From positions 124,001-188,000 of the forward strand of contig NZ_JACHTM010000002.1 in assembly GCF_015354055.1 (NCBI RefSeq): a stretch of DNA of 64,000 nt. The letters are read 5' to 3'. This document shows, in pieces, positions 52,498-64,000 of the stretch. Position numbers and translations under genes: made by a program. This stretch comes from Thermaurantiacus tibetensis (GTDB lineage Bacteria > Pseudomonadota > Alphaproteobacteria > Sphingomonadales > Sphingomonadaceae). Each line of letters opens with the position of its first letter. The stretch's first letter is position 1. Below the pieces are notes generated by a model, which saw only the letters and a list, made by a program, of their open reading frames with translations, ran no database searches and was not told the origin of the DNA.

Positions 52498-52938
52498 TCA
52501 GCGAGGCAGCGGCCAGCGCCCGTTCCATGCCGGACCGGCGGTCCAAGTCAAGCGGCGGAGCGGGCCGCCGGCGCCATCGAGGTGGAGGCGGAGCGCGTCC
52601 GGGAACCGGCCGGGAGCCAAGCGCTCGGGCCACTCGAGGAGGAGCAAGCCCTCCTCGAGCGCCTCGTCCAGCCCGAGGTCGTCGAGCGGTGCGCCGGCCT
52701 CGAGCCGGTAGAGGTCGGCATGGACGACGGGAAGCCGGAGCGGCGGCGCGGGATAGGGCTCGACGAGGGTGAAGGTGGGGCTTGGCACCTCGCCCGCGTG
52801 GCCAAGTGCTGCGAGGATGGCGCGGGCGAGGGTCGTCTTGCCCGCCCCGAGGTCGCCGGCCAGCAGCACGACGTCTCCGGCCTCGAGCACGGCGGCAAGC
52901 CGGGCCCCGAGTGCGCGGAGCCCGGCCTCGTCGAGCAC
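52498..52938 (-). CDS. tsaE: tRNA t6A biosynthesis ATPase TsaE
   Basis: 146 residues. Walker A GDLGAGKTTLARAIL, PSPTFTLVEPY and LLLEWPERL are family hallmarks. It works with TsaB/TsaD in threonylcarbamoyladenosine formation on ANN-decoding tRNAs. I chose GTG 52938: AGGAAG lies 5-6 nt before it and is made partly from the TGA stop of ahcY. The in-frame ATG at 52983 would overlap the ahcY coding end by 35 nt and add a Ser/Thr-rich, non-conserved stretch. Confidence 0.9.
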   Translation of the reverse strand: MLDEAGLRALGARLAAVLEAGDVVLLAGDLGAGKTTLARAILAALGHAGEVPSPTFTLVEPYPAPPLRLPVVHADLYRLEAGAPLDDLGLDEALEEGLLLLEWPERLAPGRFPDALRLHLDGAGGPLRRLTWTAGPAWNGRWPLPR

Positions 52939-52948
52939 GAGGGCTTCC

Positions 52949-54358
52949 TCAGTAGCGGTAGTGCTCGGGCTTGAAGGGGCCATGCTCGGGCACGCCGATG
53001 TAGGCCGCCTGCTTCGGCGTGAGCTTGGTCAGCTTCACGCCGAGCTTCTCGAGGTGAAGGGCCGCCACCTTCTCGTCGAGATGCTTGGGGAGCACGTAGA
53101 CCCGGTTCTCGTAGGCCGCGCCGTTGGTCCAGAGCTCGATCTGGGCGAGGACCTGGTTGGTGAAGGAGGCCGACATGACGAAGCTCGGGTGGCCGGTCGC
53201 GCAGCCGAGATTCACGAGCCGGCCCTTGGCCAGGATGATCAGCCGCTTGCCGTCGGGGAACACCACCTCGTCCACCTGCGGCTTCACTTCCTCCCAGCGG
53301 TAGTTGGCAAGCGCGCTGATCTGGATCTCGCTGTCGAAGTGGCCGATGTTGCAGACGATGGCGCGGTCCTTCATCGCCCGCATGTGGTCGAGCGTGATCA
53401 CGTCGACATTGCCGGTCGCCGTCACGAAGATGTCGCCGCGCGGCGCCGCCTCCTCCATGGTGACGACCTCATAGCCCTCCATCGCCGCCTGGAGCGCGCA
53501 GATGGGGTCGATCTCGGTCACCAGCACCCGGGCGCCGCCGTTGCGCAGGGACGCGGCCGAGCCCTTGCCGACATCGCCGAAGCCGGCCACCACCGCCACC
53601 TTGCCGGCGAGCATCACGTCGGTCGCGCGGCGGATGCCATCGACCAGGCTCTCCTTGCAGCCGTAGAGATTGTCGAACTTCGACTTGGTGACCGAGTCGT
53701 TCACGTTGATGGCCGGGAACGGCAGGTGGCCCTTGCCGGCGATCTCGTAGAGCCGGTGGACGCCGGTGGTCGTCTCCTCCGACACGCCCCGAATGGCTTC
53801 CTTGGTCTTCAGGAAGAAGCCGGGCGAGGCGGCGGCACGGGCGCGGATCTGGGCGAAGAAGGCCTCTTCCTCCTCGTTCCCGGGCTCGGGCAGCGGCTCG
53901 CCGGCCTCGAAGCGGGCGCCCTTCAGGATGTACATGGTGGCGTCCCCGCCATCGTCGAGGATCATGTTGGCAGTCGTCCCGGGCCACTGGAAGATGGCAT
54001 CGACGAAGCGCCAGTATTCCTCCAGCGTCTCCCCCTTGTGGGCGAAGACCGGGATGCCCCGGGCCGCGATCGCGGCGGCCGCCTGGTCCTGGGTGGAGAA
54101 GATGTTGCAGCTGGCCCAGCGCACCTCGGCGCCCAGGTGCACCAGCGTCTCGATGAGGACGGCCGTCTGGATCGTCATGTGCAGGCAGCCGGCGATGCGC
54201 GCACCCTTCAGGGGCTGCTTCGCGCCATATTCGGCCCGCAGCGCCATCAGGCCCGGCATCTCGGTCTCGGCGATCGCGATTTCCTTCCGGCCCCAGTCGG
54301 CAAGGCCGAGATCGGCGACGGCAAAGTCGGTGAAGGCGGGCTTGGCTTGGGTGGCCAC
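52949..54358 (-). CDS. ahcY: adenosylhomocysteinase
   Basis: 469 residues, the long proteobacterial form. NAD-binding [14 protein letters not shown], substrate motifs [13 protein letters not shown] and [10 protein letters not shown], and C-terminal Lys-Tyr region FKPEHYRY. It hydrolyses S-adenosylhomocysteine to adenosine and homocysteine, recycling the methyl cycle. GTG start behind GAGGAGAG. No SAH riboswitch core is evident in the 150-bp upstream region. Confidence 0.97.
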   Translation of the reverse strand: MATQAKPAFTDFAVADLGLADWGRKEIAIAETEMPGLMALRAEYGAKQPLKGARIAGCLHMTIQTAVLIETLVHLGAEVRWASCNIFSTQDQAAAAIAARGIPVFAHKGETLEEYWRFVDAIFQWPGTTANMILDDGGDATMYILKGARFEAGEPLPEPGNEEEEAFFAQIRARAAASPGFFLKTKEAIRGVSEETTTGVHRLYEIAGKGHLPFPAINVNDSVTKSKFDNLYGCKESLVDGIRRATDVMLAGKVAVVAGFGDVGKGSAASLRNGGARVLVTEIDPICALQAAMEGYEVVTMEEAAPRGDIFVTATGNVDVITLDHMRAMKDRAIVCNIGHFDSEIQISALANYRWEEVKPQVDEVVFPDGKRLIILAKGRLVNLGCATGHPSFVMSASFTNQVLAQIELWTNGAAYENRVYVLPKHLDEKVAALHLEKLGVKLTKLTPKQAAYIGVPEHGPFKPEHYRY

Positions 54359-54454
54359 GTCGGTCTCTCCTCGGGCTCGGGTACGAAGCCCCTAGCGCTC
54401 CCGCGCAGGACTTGCAACTTTCTTTAAATGAGGTTCCCGTCGGTTCACCTGACG

Positions 54455-54470
54455 CGCAAGCCCGCTTGCG
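54455..54470. promoter_or_regulatory. 16-bp inverted repeat between ahcY and a methyltransferase gene
   Basis: CGCAAGC-CC-GCTTGCG, perfect 7-bp arms, sits centrally in the 150-bp divergent region. It could be an operator read by a dimeric regulator acting on either gene, or a small hairpin. An AT-rich patch (54418-54430) adjoining it may hold the ahcY -10. Confidence 0.5.
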
Positions 54471-54508
54471 TTGCGGCGTCACCCGCCTAGGTTGGGGATG
54501 GAGGTCGC

Positions 54509-55693
54509 ATGTCCCGTTTCGTCACGCCCGCCCTCGCCCTCTCCCCCACGCCCGACGAACAGGCCGCCCAGGCCTTCGTTTCGAGTCTCAGGAACCATGT
54601 GCTGAACCCGCTCGCCGCGGCGATGAAGGCGCGGTTCGAGGCCGAGATCGCGCCCTCCCTGCCCGAGGGCGCCACCGGCCGAGACGTGCATGCGGCCATG
54701 CGCGGCGACCGGCTGTTCCGTTTCTATTCGGCAGCGCGGGTCAAGGCGCAGGACATGGTGTGGGCGAGCGTGCGCCCCATCATCGACCGCGAACGGAGAT
54801 CTCTTGCCGACCGCTTCCGGGCCCTTGCCGCCGACCGGACGACGGCCGGCACGCTCACCCTCGATCCCGGGCTCCCCATTCCGAAGAATGTGGCAGCGCT
54901 CGATGTCCACCGGATGCCCGGCAACTACCATCTCGATGCCGGCGCCGACGATCTTGCCGCCGGCGCGCTCTACGAGAACGGGCTTGCGGTCTTCTCCTTC
55001 GGGCTCATGGGCGAGACGCTCGACGACATCGGCCAGTCGATCGCGCTCTGGCTCCGCCACCGGCTGCCGGACTTCGCGCCGGATGCGGTGCTCGATCTCG
55101 GCTGCTCGGTCGGCCACCAGACGCTGCCGTGGAAGCGCGCCTACCCGGACGCGCGCGTGACCGGCATCGACGTCGCGCCGGCCTGCCTGCGCTACGCCCA
55201 TGCCCGGGCGCAGGCGATGGGGGTCGAGGCGCACTTCGTCCAGGCGGATGCGACGCGGGCTCCGTTCCCGGACGCGAGCTTCGACCTCGTGTTTTCCTCG
55301 ATGTTCCTGCACGAGCTGCCGAAAGCCGATATTCGCGCGGTCTTCCGCGAGGCGCACCGGCTGCTCCGGCCCGGGGGGCTCATGCTCCACTACGAGCTGC
55401 CGCCCAACGCCAAGCTCTCTCCCTACGACGGCTTCTATCTCGACTGGGACAGCGACTACAACAGCGAGCCCTACTACCGGGGCTACCGCGACCTGGTGCC
55501 GGCCGACGAGGTCGCCCGGGCCGGATTCCACGGCTTCTTCGAGGCCAGCGTGCCCTCGCTCGGCTGGTATGGGGCGGATGCCATCGTCGCGGCTGCGGAT
55601 GCCGACCGTGCCGAGGCGTCCGACCGGCTGGGGCGGCTCGGCGACGGCGTCACCTGGTATTGCTACGGCGGCTTCCGGGGGCCGGCCGCGTGA
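54509..55693 (+). CDS. SAM-dependent methyltransferase, class I
   Basis: 394 residues. An N-terminal helical domain of ~190 residues without recognised motifs is followed by a Rossmann methyltransferase domain: motif I VLDLGCSVGHQT (near 195), acidic GIDVAP, DATRAPFPDASFDLV (motifs II-III) and SSMFLHELP. The C-terminal ~90 residues contain Tyr-rich substrate-side segments. GGAGGT precedes the ATG closely. Substrate unknown. It faces ahcY, whose product would dispose of its SAH. Confidence 0.82.
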   Translation: MSRFVTPALALSPTPDEQAAQAFVSSLRNHVLNPLAAAMKARFEAEIAPSLPEGATGRDVHAAMRGDRLFRFYSAARVKAQDMVWASVRPIIDRERRSLADRFRALAADRTTAGTLTLDPGLPIPKNVAALDVHRMPGNYHLDAGADDLAAGALYENGLAVFSFGLMGETLDDIGQSIALWLRHRLPDFAPDAVLDLGCSVGHQTLPWKRAYPDARVTGIDVAPACLRYAHARAQAMGVEAHFVQADATRAPFPDASFDLVFSSMFLHELPKADIRAVFREAHRLLRPGGLMLHYELPPNAKLSPYDGFYLDWDSDYNSEPYYRGYRDLVPADEVARAGFHGFFEASVPSLGWYGADAIVAAADADRAEASDRLGRLGDGVTWYCYGGFRGPAA

Positions 55694-55977
55694 GCGACTT
55701 CCCGCCGCTTCCCCAAGAGGCGCGGGGCAAGCGCCCGGTCTTCTTCGACGACCCGGCCATCGACACGCTCCTTGGCATGCTGCTTGAGCTCGCCCAGGCG
55801 CACTGGGTCGCGCGCGAGCGGCTGGCCCGGCTCGAGCACTGGGCCGCGCACGCGGTGACATCGGCCACCGTGCCGTTCGACGATTGCTATGCGCTACCGG
55901 CGGAGGCGGCAGCCCGGCTCGCTGCCGAACGCGACTCCTTCGTCGCCCGGCTCTTCGCCCCCGTCACGAAAGGCTGA
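55690..55977 (+). CDS. small hypothetical protein coupled to the methyltransferase
   Basis: 95 residues. The GTG start overlaps the TGA of the methyltransferase gene (GTGA). A proline-rich N-terminus and KRPVFFDDPAIDTLLGMLLELAQAHWV lead to a predicted amphipathic helix/coiled coil (ARERLARLEHWAAH) and a C-terminal helix. No family is assigned. I infer a partner subunit of the methyltransferase from coupling alone. Confidence 0.7.
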   Translation: MSDFPPLPQEARGKRPVFFDDPAIDTLLGMLLELAQAHWVARERLARLEHWAAHAVTSATVPFDDCYALPAEAAARLAAERDSFVARLFAPVTKG

Positions 55978-56011
55978 AGCGCCGCTCCCGAATCGTGCTC
56001 CTGTCGTCTAT

Positions 56012-56051
56012 GCTGCGGCGCACGCGCCCGGATCGGCTGCGGCGCACGCGC
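56012..56051. repeat. 16-bp direct repeat with 24-bp period
   Basis: GCTGCGGCGCACGCGC occurs at 56012-56027 and 56036-56051, just upstream of the mscS ATG. It may be a duplicated binding site or chance in GC-rich DNA. Confidence 0.6.
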
Positions 56052-56065
56052 AGGGGGGGCAGCCC

Positions 56066-56911
56066 ATGGAACCGGACATCCGCACGATCGAGCGCGAAGT
56101 CACGAGCTTTTCCGACCGCTATCTTCCGGTCGCGGTCGACTTCGGCCTCAAGGTGCTGGGCGCGCTTGCCCTCTACATGGTGGGCCGCTGGCTCATCGGG
56201 ATCGGCGTGCGCGCACTCGAGCGGGTGCTGACCGCGCGCAACTTCGACGCGACGCTCCAGCGCTACATCGCCAACATCCTCAATGTCACGCTCAACATCG
56301 TCCTCGTCGTCGCCATCCTCGGCTATTTCGGGATCGAGACGACGAGCTTCGCGGCACTGCTGGCGGGCGTCGGGCTTGCCATCGGCGCGGCCTGGTCGGG
56401 GCTTCTCGGCAATTTCGCGGCCGGCGCCTTCCTCATCATCTTCCGCCCCTACAAGGTGGGCGACTATGTGGTTGCCGGCGATGTCGAGGGGACGGTGACC
56501 GAGATCGGCCTGTTCAACACCGTCATCACCACGCCCGACAATGTCCAAGCGATCGTCGGCAACGGCAAGGTCTCGGGCGAGGTCATCCGCAACTTCTCCG
56601 CCCATGCCCACCGCCGCGTCGACCGCACGATGCAGCTGGCCCATGGCGTGGATCCGCTTGGCGTTATCGCGGCGCTGCGGCCGCGGCTCGCCGCCATCCC
56701 CAACGTGCTCACCGAGCCCGCGCCTACCATCGAGATCCTCGACTTCAACGAGCTGGGGACCGTGCTTGCCGTCAGGCCCCACTGCCACACCGACCATTAC
56801 TGGCAGGTCTGGTTCGACACCAACCGCGCGATCGTCGAGACGGCGGGCGCGCTCGGGCTGCCGCCGCCGTTCAATGTCGAGCGCGAGGAGACCTTCCCGC
56901 GCGCCGCCTGA
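56066..56911 (+). CDS. mscS: small-conductance mechanosensitive channel MscS
   Basis: 281 residues. Three hydrophobic helices; TM3 is the Gly/Ala-patterned pore helix (AALLAGVGLAIGAAWSGLLG), followed by NFAAGAFLIIFRPYKVGDYV and the beta-domain motif VGNGKV. It vents solutes on hypo-osmotic shock through the inner membrane. ATG behind a G-rich stretch (GGGGGGGC). It ends 7 bp from the opposing peptidase gene, the only convergent pair here without a shared stop. Confidence 0.93.
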   Translation: MEPDIRTIEREVTSFSDRYLPVAVDFGLKVLGALALYMVGRWLIGIGVRALERVLTARNFDATLQRYIANILNVTLNIVLVVAILGYFGIETTSFAALLAGVGLAIGAAWSGLLGNFAAGAFLIIFRPYKVGDYVVAGDVEGTVTEIGLFNTVITTPDNVQAIVGNGKVSGEVIRNFSAHAHRRVDRTMQLAHGVDPLGVIAALRPRLAAIPNVLTEPAPTIEILDFNELGTVLAVRPHCHTDHYWQVWFDTNRAIVETAGALGLPPPFNVEREETFPRAA

Positions 56912-56918
56912 GGGGTGC

Positions 56919-58853
<1,935 letters not shown>

Positions 58854-58893
58854 GGTCTCTCCCTCGCGGTGATGCGCGGCTTGGGCTAGCAGC

Positions 58894-60681
58894 GTGGCCG
58901 TGGCTGCTCCACCCGAATTTCCCCGGGAGCCCTTCGCCCTGTTTCCACGTGGCGGCAGGCAGGGCCTGCTGTTCGCCGGCCCCGTCGAGATCGTCGAGGC
59001 CCGCACAGTCGCGGAGGTGGGCCCGGCGCTGGCCCGCGCCCGGGCACTGGCGCGGCGAGGGCTCCACCTGGCCGGCGGCCTTGCCTATGAGGCCGCTGCT
59101 GCCTTCGAGCCGCGCGCGGCCCTTGCGCTCGCCCGGCACATCGCCGCGCTGGACCAGCCGCTGCTGTGGTTCGGTGCGTTCGCCGCCCCGCGCATGGTCG
59201 CGCTCGCTGCGCTGCCCGGATGGGAGCGACCGGCCGACTGGGGCCCGCCGGTGGCGGCCATCGGCGCGGACGACCACGGGGCCGCTGTCGACCGACTCCA
59301 GGCCCTGATCGCCGCCGGCGACATCTACCAGGCCAATCTCACCTTCCAGGCGGAGCTTCCGGTCTCGGGCCACCCGGTGGCGCTGTTCGCCCGCGCGCTT
59401 GCCCGGGCACCTGCCCCCCATGCCGCCCTCGTCTTCACGGGCCGCCACTGGTGGCTCTCGCTTTCGCCCGAGCGCTTCTTCGCGCTTGCCGATGGCGTGC
59501 TGCGCGCCGCGCCGATGAAGGGCACCGCCGTTCGCCCGCCGCTGCCCGAAGCGGACCAGGCCGCGGCCGAAGCCCTCGCCGCCGATCCGAAGAACCGCGC
59601 CGAGAACCTGATGATCACCGATCTCATCCGGAATGACTGCGCGCGGGTTGCCGTGCCCGGAACGGTCCGGGTGCCCGCCCCCTTCCGGATCGAGAGCCTC
59701 GCTTACGTCCATCAGATGGTCTCGCACGTCGAGGCCGGGCTTGCGCCCGGGCGGGATGCGTTCGACTGCCTCGAAGCGCTCTTTCCCTGCGGGTCGATCA
59801 CCGGTGCGCCCAAGCTGCGCGCCATCGAGGTGCTGGCCGGGATCGAAGCGCGACCGCGAGGCATCTATTGCGGCGCCATCGGCACCATTGGCCCCGGTGC
59901 GGTCAACGCCGACTTTGCCGTTGCCATCCGCACGCTCGTGCTGGCGGCCGACCGCCCGGGGGTGGCGAGGCTCGGCCTCGGCTCCGGCATCGTCGCCGAC
60001 AGCCGGGCCGAGGACGAATGGCGCGAGTGCCTGGCCAAGGCGCGGGTTCTCGAGCGGCGCACGCCGCTCACCCTCATCGAGACGATGCGCCGCGAGGCCG
60101 ACGGCCGGGTGCCACTTCTTGCGCGTCATCTCGCGCGGATGGCGGCCTCGGCCGCGCGGTTTGGGCTTCCGTTCGACCGGGACGCGGCCGCGCGGCTGCT
60201 CGCGCGTGTCCCGCCCCGGGGAGGCCCCGAGCGGCTGCGGCTCCTCCTCGGCGAGGACGGGCCGATGGCGCTCGCTGCCGGCCCGGCCCCGCCTCCGCCG
60301 CCGCAACCGGCCCCGGTGACACTCGTGCCGCTTCCGGTGCAGCCCGAGGACTGGCGGCTGTTCCACAAGAGCTCCGACCGCGCCTTCTACGACGCGGCGC
60401 GCCGGGCGGCGGGGAGCTTCGAGGTGATCTTCCTCCGCCCCGACGGGCTTGCAACCGAAGGCAGCTTCACCAGCCTCTTCGTCGAAGACGGCGGCCGCCT
60501 GCTGACGCCGCCGCTCGGCCGCGGTCTGCTGCCCGGCGTGCTGCGCGCCGAGCTCCTGGCCACCGGCCGGGCGGTGGAAGCCGACCTTCCCGCAGACGCG
60601 GTGCGCAAGGCCGGGCGCGCGGGGCGCCTCTTCCTCGGCAATGCGCTGCGCGGCCTGTTCCCCGCCGTGGTGGCCAGCTGA
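58894..60681 (+). CDS. pabB: fused aminodeoxychorismate synthase component I and lyase
   Basis: 595 residues. Residues ~1-395 are PabB: GDIYQANLTF, APMKGTAVR (the lysine that distinguishes PabB from TrpE), ENLMITDLIRND and GSITGAPKLRAIEV. Residues ~400-595 are a class-IV PLP fold like PabC: LIETMRR, HKSSDRAFYD (probable PLP lysine), LATEGSFTSLF, TPPLGRGLLPGVLR and FLGNALRGLFP. The fusion turns chorismate plus ammonia into p-aminobenzoate for folate. PabA is not in the window. GTG start with a poor ribosome-binding site; a later start is possible. Confidence 0.92.
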   Translation: MAVAAPPEFPREPFALFPRGGRQGLLFAGPVEIVEARTVAEVGPALARARALARRGLHLAGGLAYEAAAAFEPRAALALARHIAALDQPLLWFGAFAAPRMVALAALPGWERPADWGPPVAAIGADDHGAAVDRLQALIAAGDIYQANLTFQAELPVSGHPVALFARALARAPAPHAALVFTGRHWWLSLSPERFFALADGVLRAAPMKGTAVRPPLPEADQAAAEALAADPKNRAENLMITDLIRNDCARVAVPGTVRVPAPFRIESLAYVHQMVSHVEAGLAPGRDAFDCLEALFPCGSITGAPKLRAIEVLAGIEARPRGIYCGAIGTIGPGAVNADFAVAIRTLVLAADRPGVARLGLGSGIVADSRAEDEWRECLAKARVLERRTPLTLIETMRREADGRVPLLARHLARMAASAARFGLPFDRDAAARLLARVPPRGGPERLRLLLGEDGPMALAAGPAPPPPPQPAPVTLVPLPVQPEDWRLFHKSSDRAFYDAARRAAGSFEVIFLRPDGLATEGSFTSLFVEDGGRLLTPPLGRGLLPGVLRAELLATGRAVEADLPADAVRKAGRAGRLFLGNALRGLFPAVVAS

Positions 60682-60712
60682 CATCTTGCCCCGGTGCTGC
60701 CGTTCCTCCTAA

Positions 60713-61948
<1,236 letters not shown>

Positions 61949-62013
61949 AGCGGCCTTCCAGGCAGCAAGCAGCGGGCTTGCCCGCGGCCCGGCGACGCCC
62001 CACAGCGCACGCC

Positions 62014-62496
62014 ATGCCATCTGCCCGCTGTCTCCTCGTTCCGGTGCTCGGCCTCCTTGCCGCCTCCGCCGCGCCTGCCCAGCCGCACCGCGCCCGCTGG
62101 ACGGTCGAGCCCGACGCCTCGCCGCCAGTGCTGCAGTTCGGCCCGCCGGACGGAGGGCGAGGGACGCTCCGCTTCAGCTGCACGGCCGACGGAACGCGCC
62201 TGTCCATCACCGTGCGCGGCGCCCCGCGCGGGCCTGCCGCCGGGGCGGCGAGCTTCCCGACCCGGCTCACCCTGTTCCTCGGCGGAGCGGAGTGGAGCCT
62301 CTCGGCCGAGGGCACGCGCCTTCCCGACAGGACGAGCCGGGTGGAGGCGCCCGTTCCCGACATGGCCGAGCTCTTCCCGGCAATGTCGCGGCAGGGCCGG
62401 CTGGTTGCAGTCACCTTCGCCGGCCGGACGATGGCCCCCGCGCCCGACCCCGATCTCGTCGCCCGCTTCCGTGCTGCCTGCGCGGCCGGTCGCTAG
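62014..62496 (+). CDS. small exported protein, uncharacterised
   Basis: 160 residues. A signal peptide of ~21 residues (LLVPVLGLLAASAAPAQ) is followed by a mostly beta-patterned domain (TLRFSCTADGTRLSITVRG, TRLTLFLGGAEWSLSAEG) with two Cys, one near 61 and one near the C-terminus, which could pair. Not recognised. Its TAG stop shares CTAG with the opposing hydrolase gene. Confidence 0.68.
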   Translation: MPSARCLLVPVLGLLAASAAPAQPHRARWTVEPDASPPVLQFGPPDGGRGTLRFSCTADGTRLSITVRGAPRGPAAGAASFPTRLTLFLGGAEWSLSAEGTRLPDRTSRVEAPVPDMAELFPAMSRQGRLVAVTFAGRTMAPAPDPDLVARFRAACAAGR

Positions 62497-63452
62497 AGGC
62501 TGGCGAAAAAGCGCTCGAGGGCGGCATTGACTGCCTCGGGCGCCTCCTGCTGCACCCAGTGGCCGACGCCCGGAATGAGCGTGGTCCCGCGATAGTCGGT
62601 GCAGAAGGCGCCCGGGTCGGCGTAGAGGTCCATGCCTGGCACGAAGTGGCGCACCACGTCCGCCTCGCCGGCGATGAAGCAGGCGGGTTGCGCGAGCGGG
62701 CGGCCCTTGACCGGCTCGCGCTCGGCAAAGTCGAGGTCCTGCGCCCGGTAGCGGTTGATGGGGCCGCGCCAGCCGCCCCTGCGGAAGGCCTCCACGAAGA
62801 CCGCCATGTCGGCCTCGGGCATCCAGTCGGGCAGCCGCTCGGGCGCGGCAAGCCCGTCGAGCAGGCCGGCCGACGGCGGCTTGTTCATGAGAAAGGCAAG
62901 GTCGGTGCCGGCCGCGGAGAGGCCGAAGTAGATCTTGTGGAGCGCAAGGCGGTCGGCCGCGAGTTCGGCTTCGGCGCGCCCCTCCTCCTGGAAGTAGAGC
63001 TGGTAGAAGAAGCGGTCCTTGTAGATCTGCCGCGCCATGTCGAGGAACGAGACGTCGCCCATCGGCACGTAGGGGACGGAGAGGCCGGCCACCGCCGCCA
63101 CCTTCTCCGCGTGGCGCAGGGCGGTCGCGTAGACGATGGGCGCGCCCCAGTCGTGGCCGACGAGCACCGCGCGGCCGCCGAGCGCGTCGATGACGGCGGC
63201 GATGTCCCCGGCGATGACGGACAGCCGGTAGTCTGCCACCGCCTCCGGCTTGTCGCTTTCGCCATAGCCGCGCACGTCGAGCGCAGCGATGCGGCGGCCG
63301 GCGCGGGCGAAGTGGGCGAGCTGGTGACGCCAGCTGTGCGCAAGCTCCGGCCAGCCGTGGACGCAGAGGATGGGAAGCGAGCCTGCATCCCTCGGGCCGT
63401 CAGCCACCACGTGGAGCGACACCTCGCCGTTCTGCACTCGGAAGCGTTCCAT
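62493..63452 (-). CDS. alpha/beta hydrolase, epoxide hydrolase-like
   Basis: 319 residues. Oxyanion-hole motif HGWPE, nucleophile Asp in GHDWGAPIVY (near residue 103) rather than Ser, a cap domain with Tyr residues (IYKDRFFYQLYFQ), and the catalytic His in GVGHWVQQE. This pattern is that of soluble epoxide hydrolases; haloalkane dehalogenases share the Asp nucleophile but not the HGxP-Tyr arrangement. Cytoplasmic, no signal peptide. Confidence 0.87.
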   Translation of the reverse strand: MERFRVQNGEVSLHVVADGPRDAGSLPILCVHGWPELAHSWRHQLAHFARAGRRIAALDVRGYGESDKPEAVADYRLSVIAGDIAAVIDALGGRAVLVGHDWGAPIVYATALRHAEKVAAVAGLSVPYVPMGDVSFLDMARQIYKDRFFYQLYFQEEGRAEAELAADRLALHKIYFGLSAAGTDLAFLMNKPPSAGLLDGLAAPERLPDWMPEADMAVFVEAFRRGGWRGPINRYRAQDLDFAEREPVKGRPLAQPACFIAGEADVVRHFVPGMDLYADPGAFCTDYRGTTLIPGVGHWVQQEAPEAVNAALERFFASL

Positions 63453-63554
63453 GGCCCCTCTCCCTCGTCCCGCGGCAACCGGCCGCGCCCCGCGCCATGC
63501 GCGGCCTTGCGTCGGGAGTCACCCCCGTTTGCGGCCGCGCGTATAGGAGAGGCC

Positions 63555-64000
63555 ATGCACGTCCGTCGAACCCCGTCCTGGGCTCTCCCCGAGCGCGAGG
63601 TGACCCCCGAGGCGCTTTACCTGAACCGCCGCGCCGTTCTGGCCGCCATGGCCGCCGTCGGCGCATCCCCTGCTGCCGCCTCGACCGACCCCGAGAAGCT
63701 GGCGCGGATCGCCACGAGGCGCACGCATGACGCCGGTGAGCCGCCCACCCCGCTTGCCGATGTCGCCGGCTACAACAACTTCTACGAGTTCGGCCTCGAC
63801 AAGGGGGACCCGGCGCGCAACGCCGGCACGCTCCGCCCCAGCCCCTGGACGGTCAGGGTCGGCGGGCTGGTGAAGAGTCCGCTCACGCTCGATGTCGACC
63901 GCTACATCGCCCGGGCGCCCTGGGAGGAGCGCATCTACCGCTTCCGCTGCGTCGAGGGCTGGTCGATGGTGATCCCCTGGGTGGGCGTGCCGTTCGCGAG
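63555..64000 (+). CDS. msrP: protein-methionine-sulfoxide reductase catalytic subunit MsrP (partial)
   Basis: The first 148 residues of a molybdopterin enzyme, cut by the window end. A Tat signal with twin Arg (LNRRAVLAAMAAVGA), NNFYEFG, and RFRCVEGWSMVIPW containing the molybdenum-ligand Cys near residue 136. With the haem membrane subunit MsrQ (expected beyond the edge) it repairs oxidised methionine in periplasmic proteins. AGGAGAGG precedes the ATG. Confidence 0.93.
   Translation, partial: MHVRRTPSWALPEREVTPEALYLNRRAVLAAMAAVGASPAAASTDPEKLARIATRRTHDAGEPPTPLADVAGYNNFYEFGLDKGDPARNAGTLRPSPWTVRVGGLVKSPLTLDVDRYIARAPWEERIYRFRCVEGWSMVIPWVGVPFA

Noticed and set aside
54359-54508. A possible SAH riboswitch upstream of ahcY
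   Set aside because: I could not find the conserved core or its pairing pattern; only a simple inverted repeat is present.

Overview
The window is very GC-rich (about 70% by eye, not computed) and almost fully coding. It contains no tRNA, rRNA, CRISPR array, phage or insertion sequence that I can see. Gene content and order point to an alphaproteobacterium, probably Sphingomonadales-like: tsaE-amgK-murU-addB-addA-trxA, panB-TPR-bamB-der, a PEPxxWA-type PEP-CTERM protein and exosortase A-associated enzymes. The lineage is inference.

Layout. 1-329: a sigma-54 promoter in front of a small predicted membrane protein. 326-7516 (minus): panB, then a translationally coupled chain TPR/YfgM-like - bamB - der - exosortase-associated acyl-CoA ligase - exosortase-associated PLP decarboxylase. 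7549-12738 (minus): small lipoprotein, ArsC-like reductase, metallo-beta-lactamase-fold hydrolase, guaA, thioesterase, iron alcohol dehydrogenase. 12821-31535 (minus): a complete ribosomal superoperon in the order str (rpsL-rpsG-fusA-tuf), S10, spc (to secY-adk) and alpha (rpsM-rpsK-rpoA-rplQ). A strong terminator separates tuf from rpsJ, and a promoter precedes rpsM. 31693-41061 (minus): GGDEF-EAL protein, amidohydrolase, enoyl-CoA hydratase-like protein, MgtC/DUF4010 membrane protein, PhyH-like dioxygenase, secA. 41207-41861 (minus): a PEP-CTERM protein with a consensus sigma-54 promoter. 42023-44142 (plus): argJ and a GST-like protein. 44139-54358 (minus): trxA, addA, addB, murU, amgK, tsaE, ahcY. 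54509-56911 (plus): methyltransferase, a small coupled protein, mscS. 56919-58853 (minus): exported S9 peptidase. 58894-62496 (plus): fused pabB-pabC, an aspartate-type aminotransferase, a small exported protein. 62493-63452 (minus): epoxide-hydrolase-like protein. 63555-64000 (plus): start of msrP, cut by the window edge.

The most interesting signal links two distant places. The left edge and the PEP-CTERM gene about 42 kb away both carry -24/-12 sigma-54 promoters. Each is preceded by the same ungapped 20-bp motif (14/20 identical), and the two spacings differ by exactly 21 bp, two helical turns. Together with the two exosortase A-associated enzymes this suggests a sigma-54/enhancer-binding-protein (PrsR-type) regulon for envelope protein sorting that includes an undescribed small membrane protein. 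A second pattern is that three of the four convergent gene pairs share their stop codons in a single CTAG, leaving no room for terminators between them.
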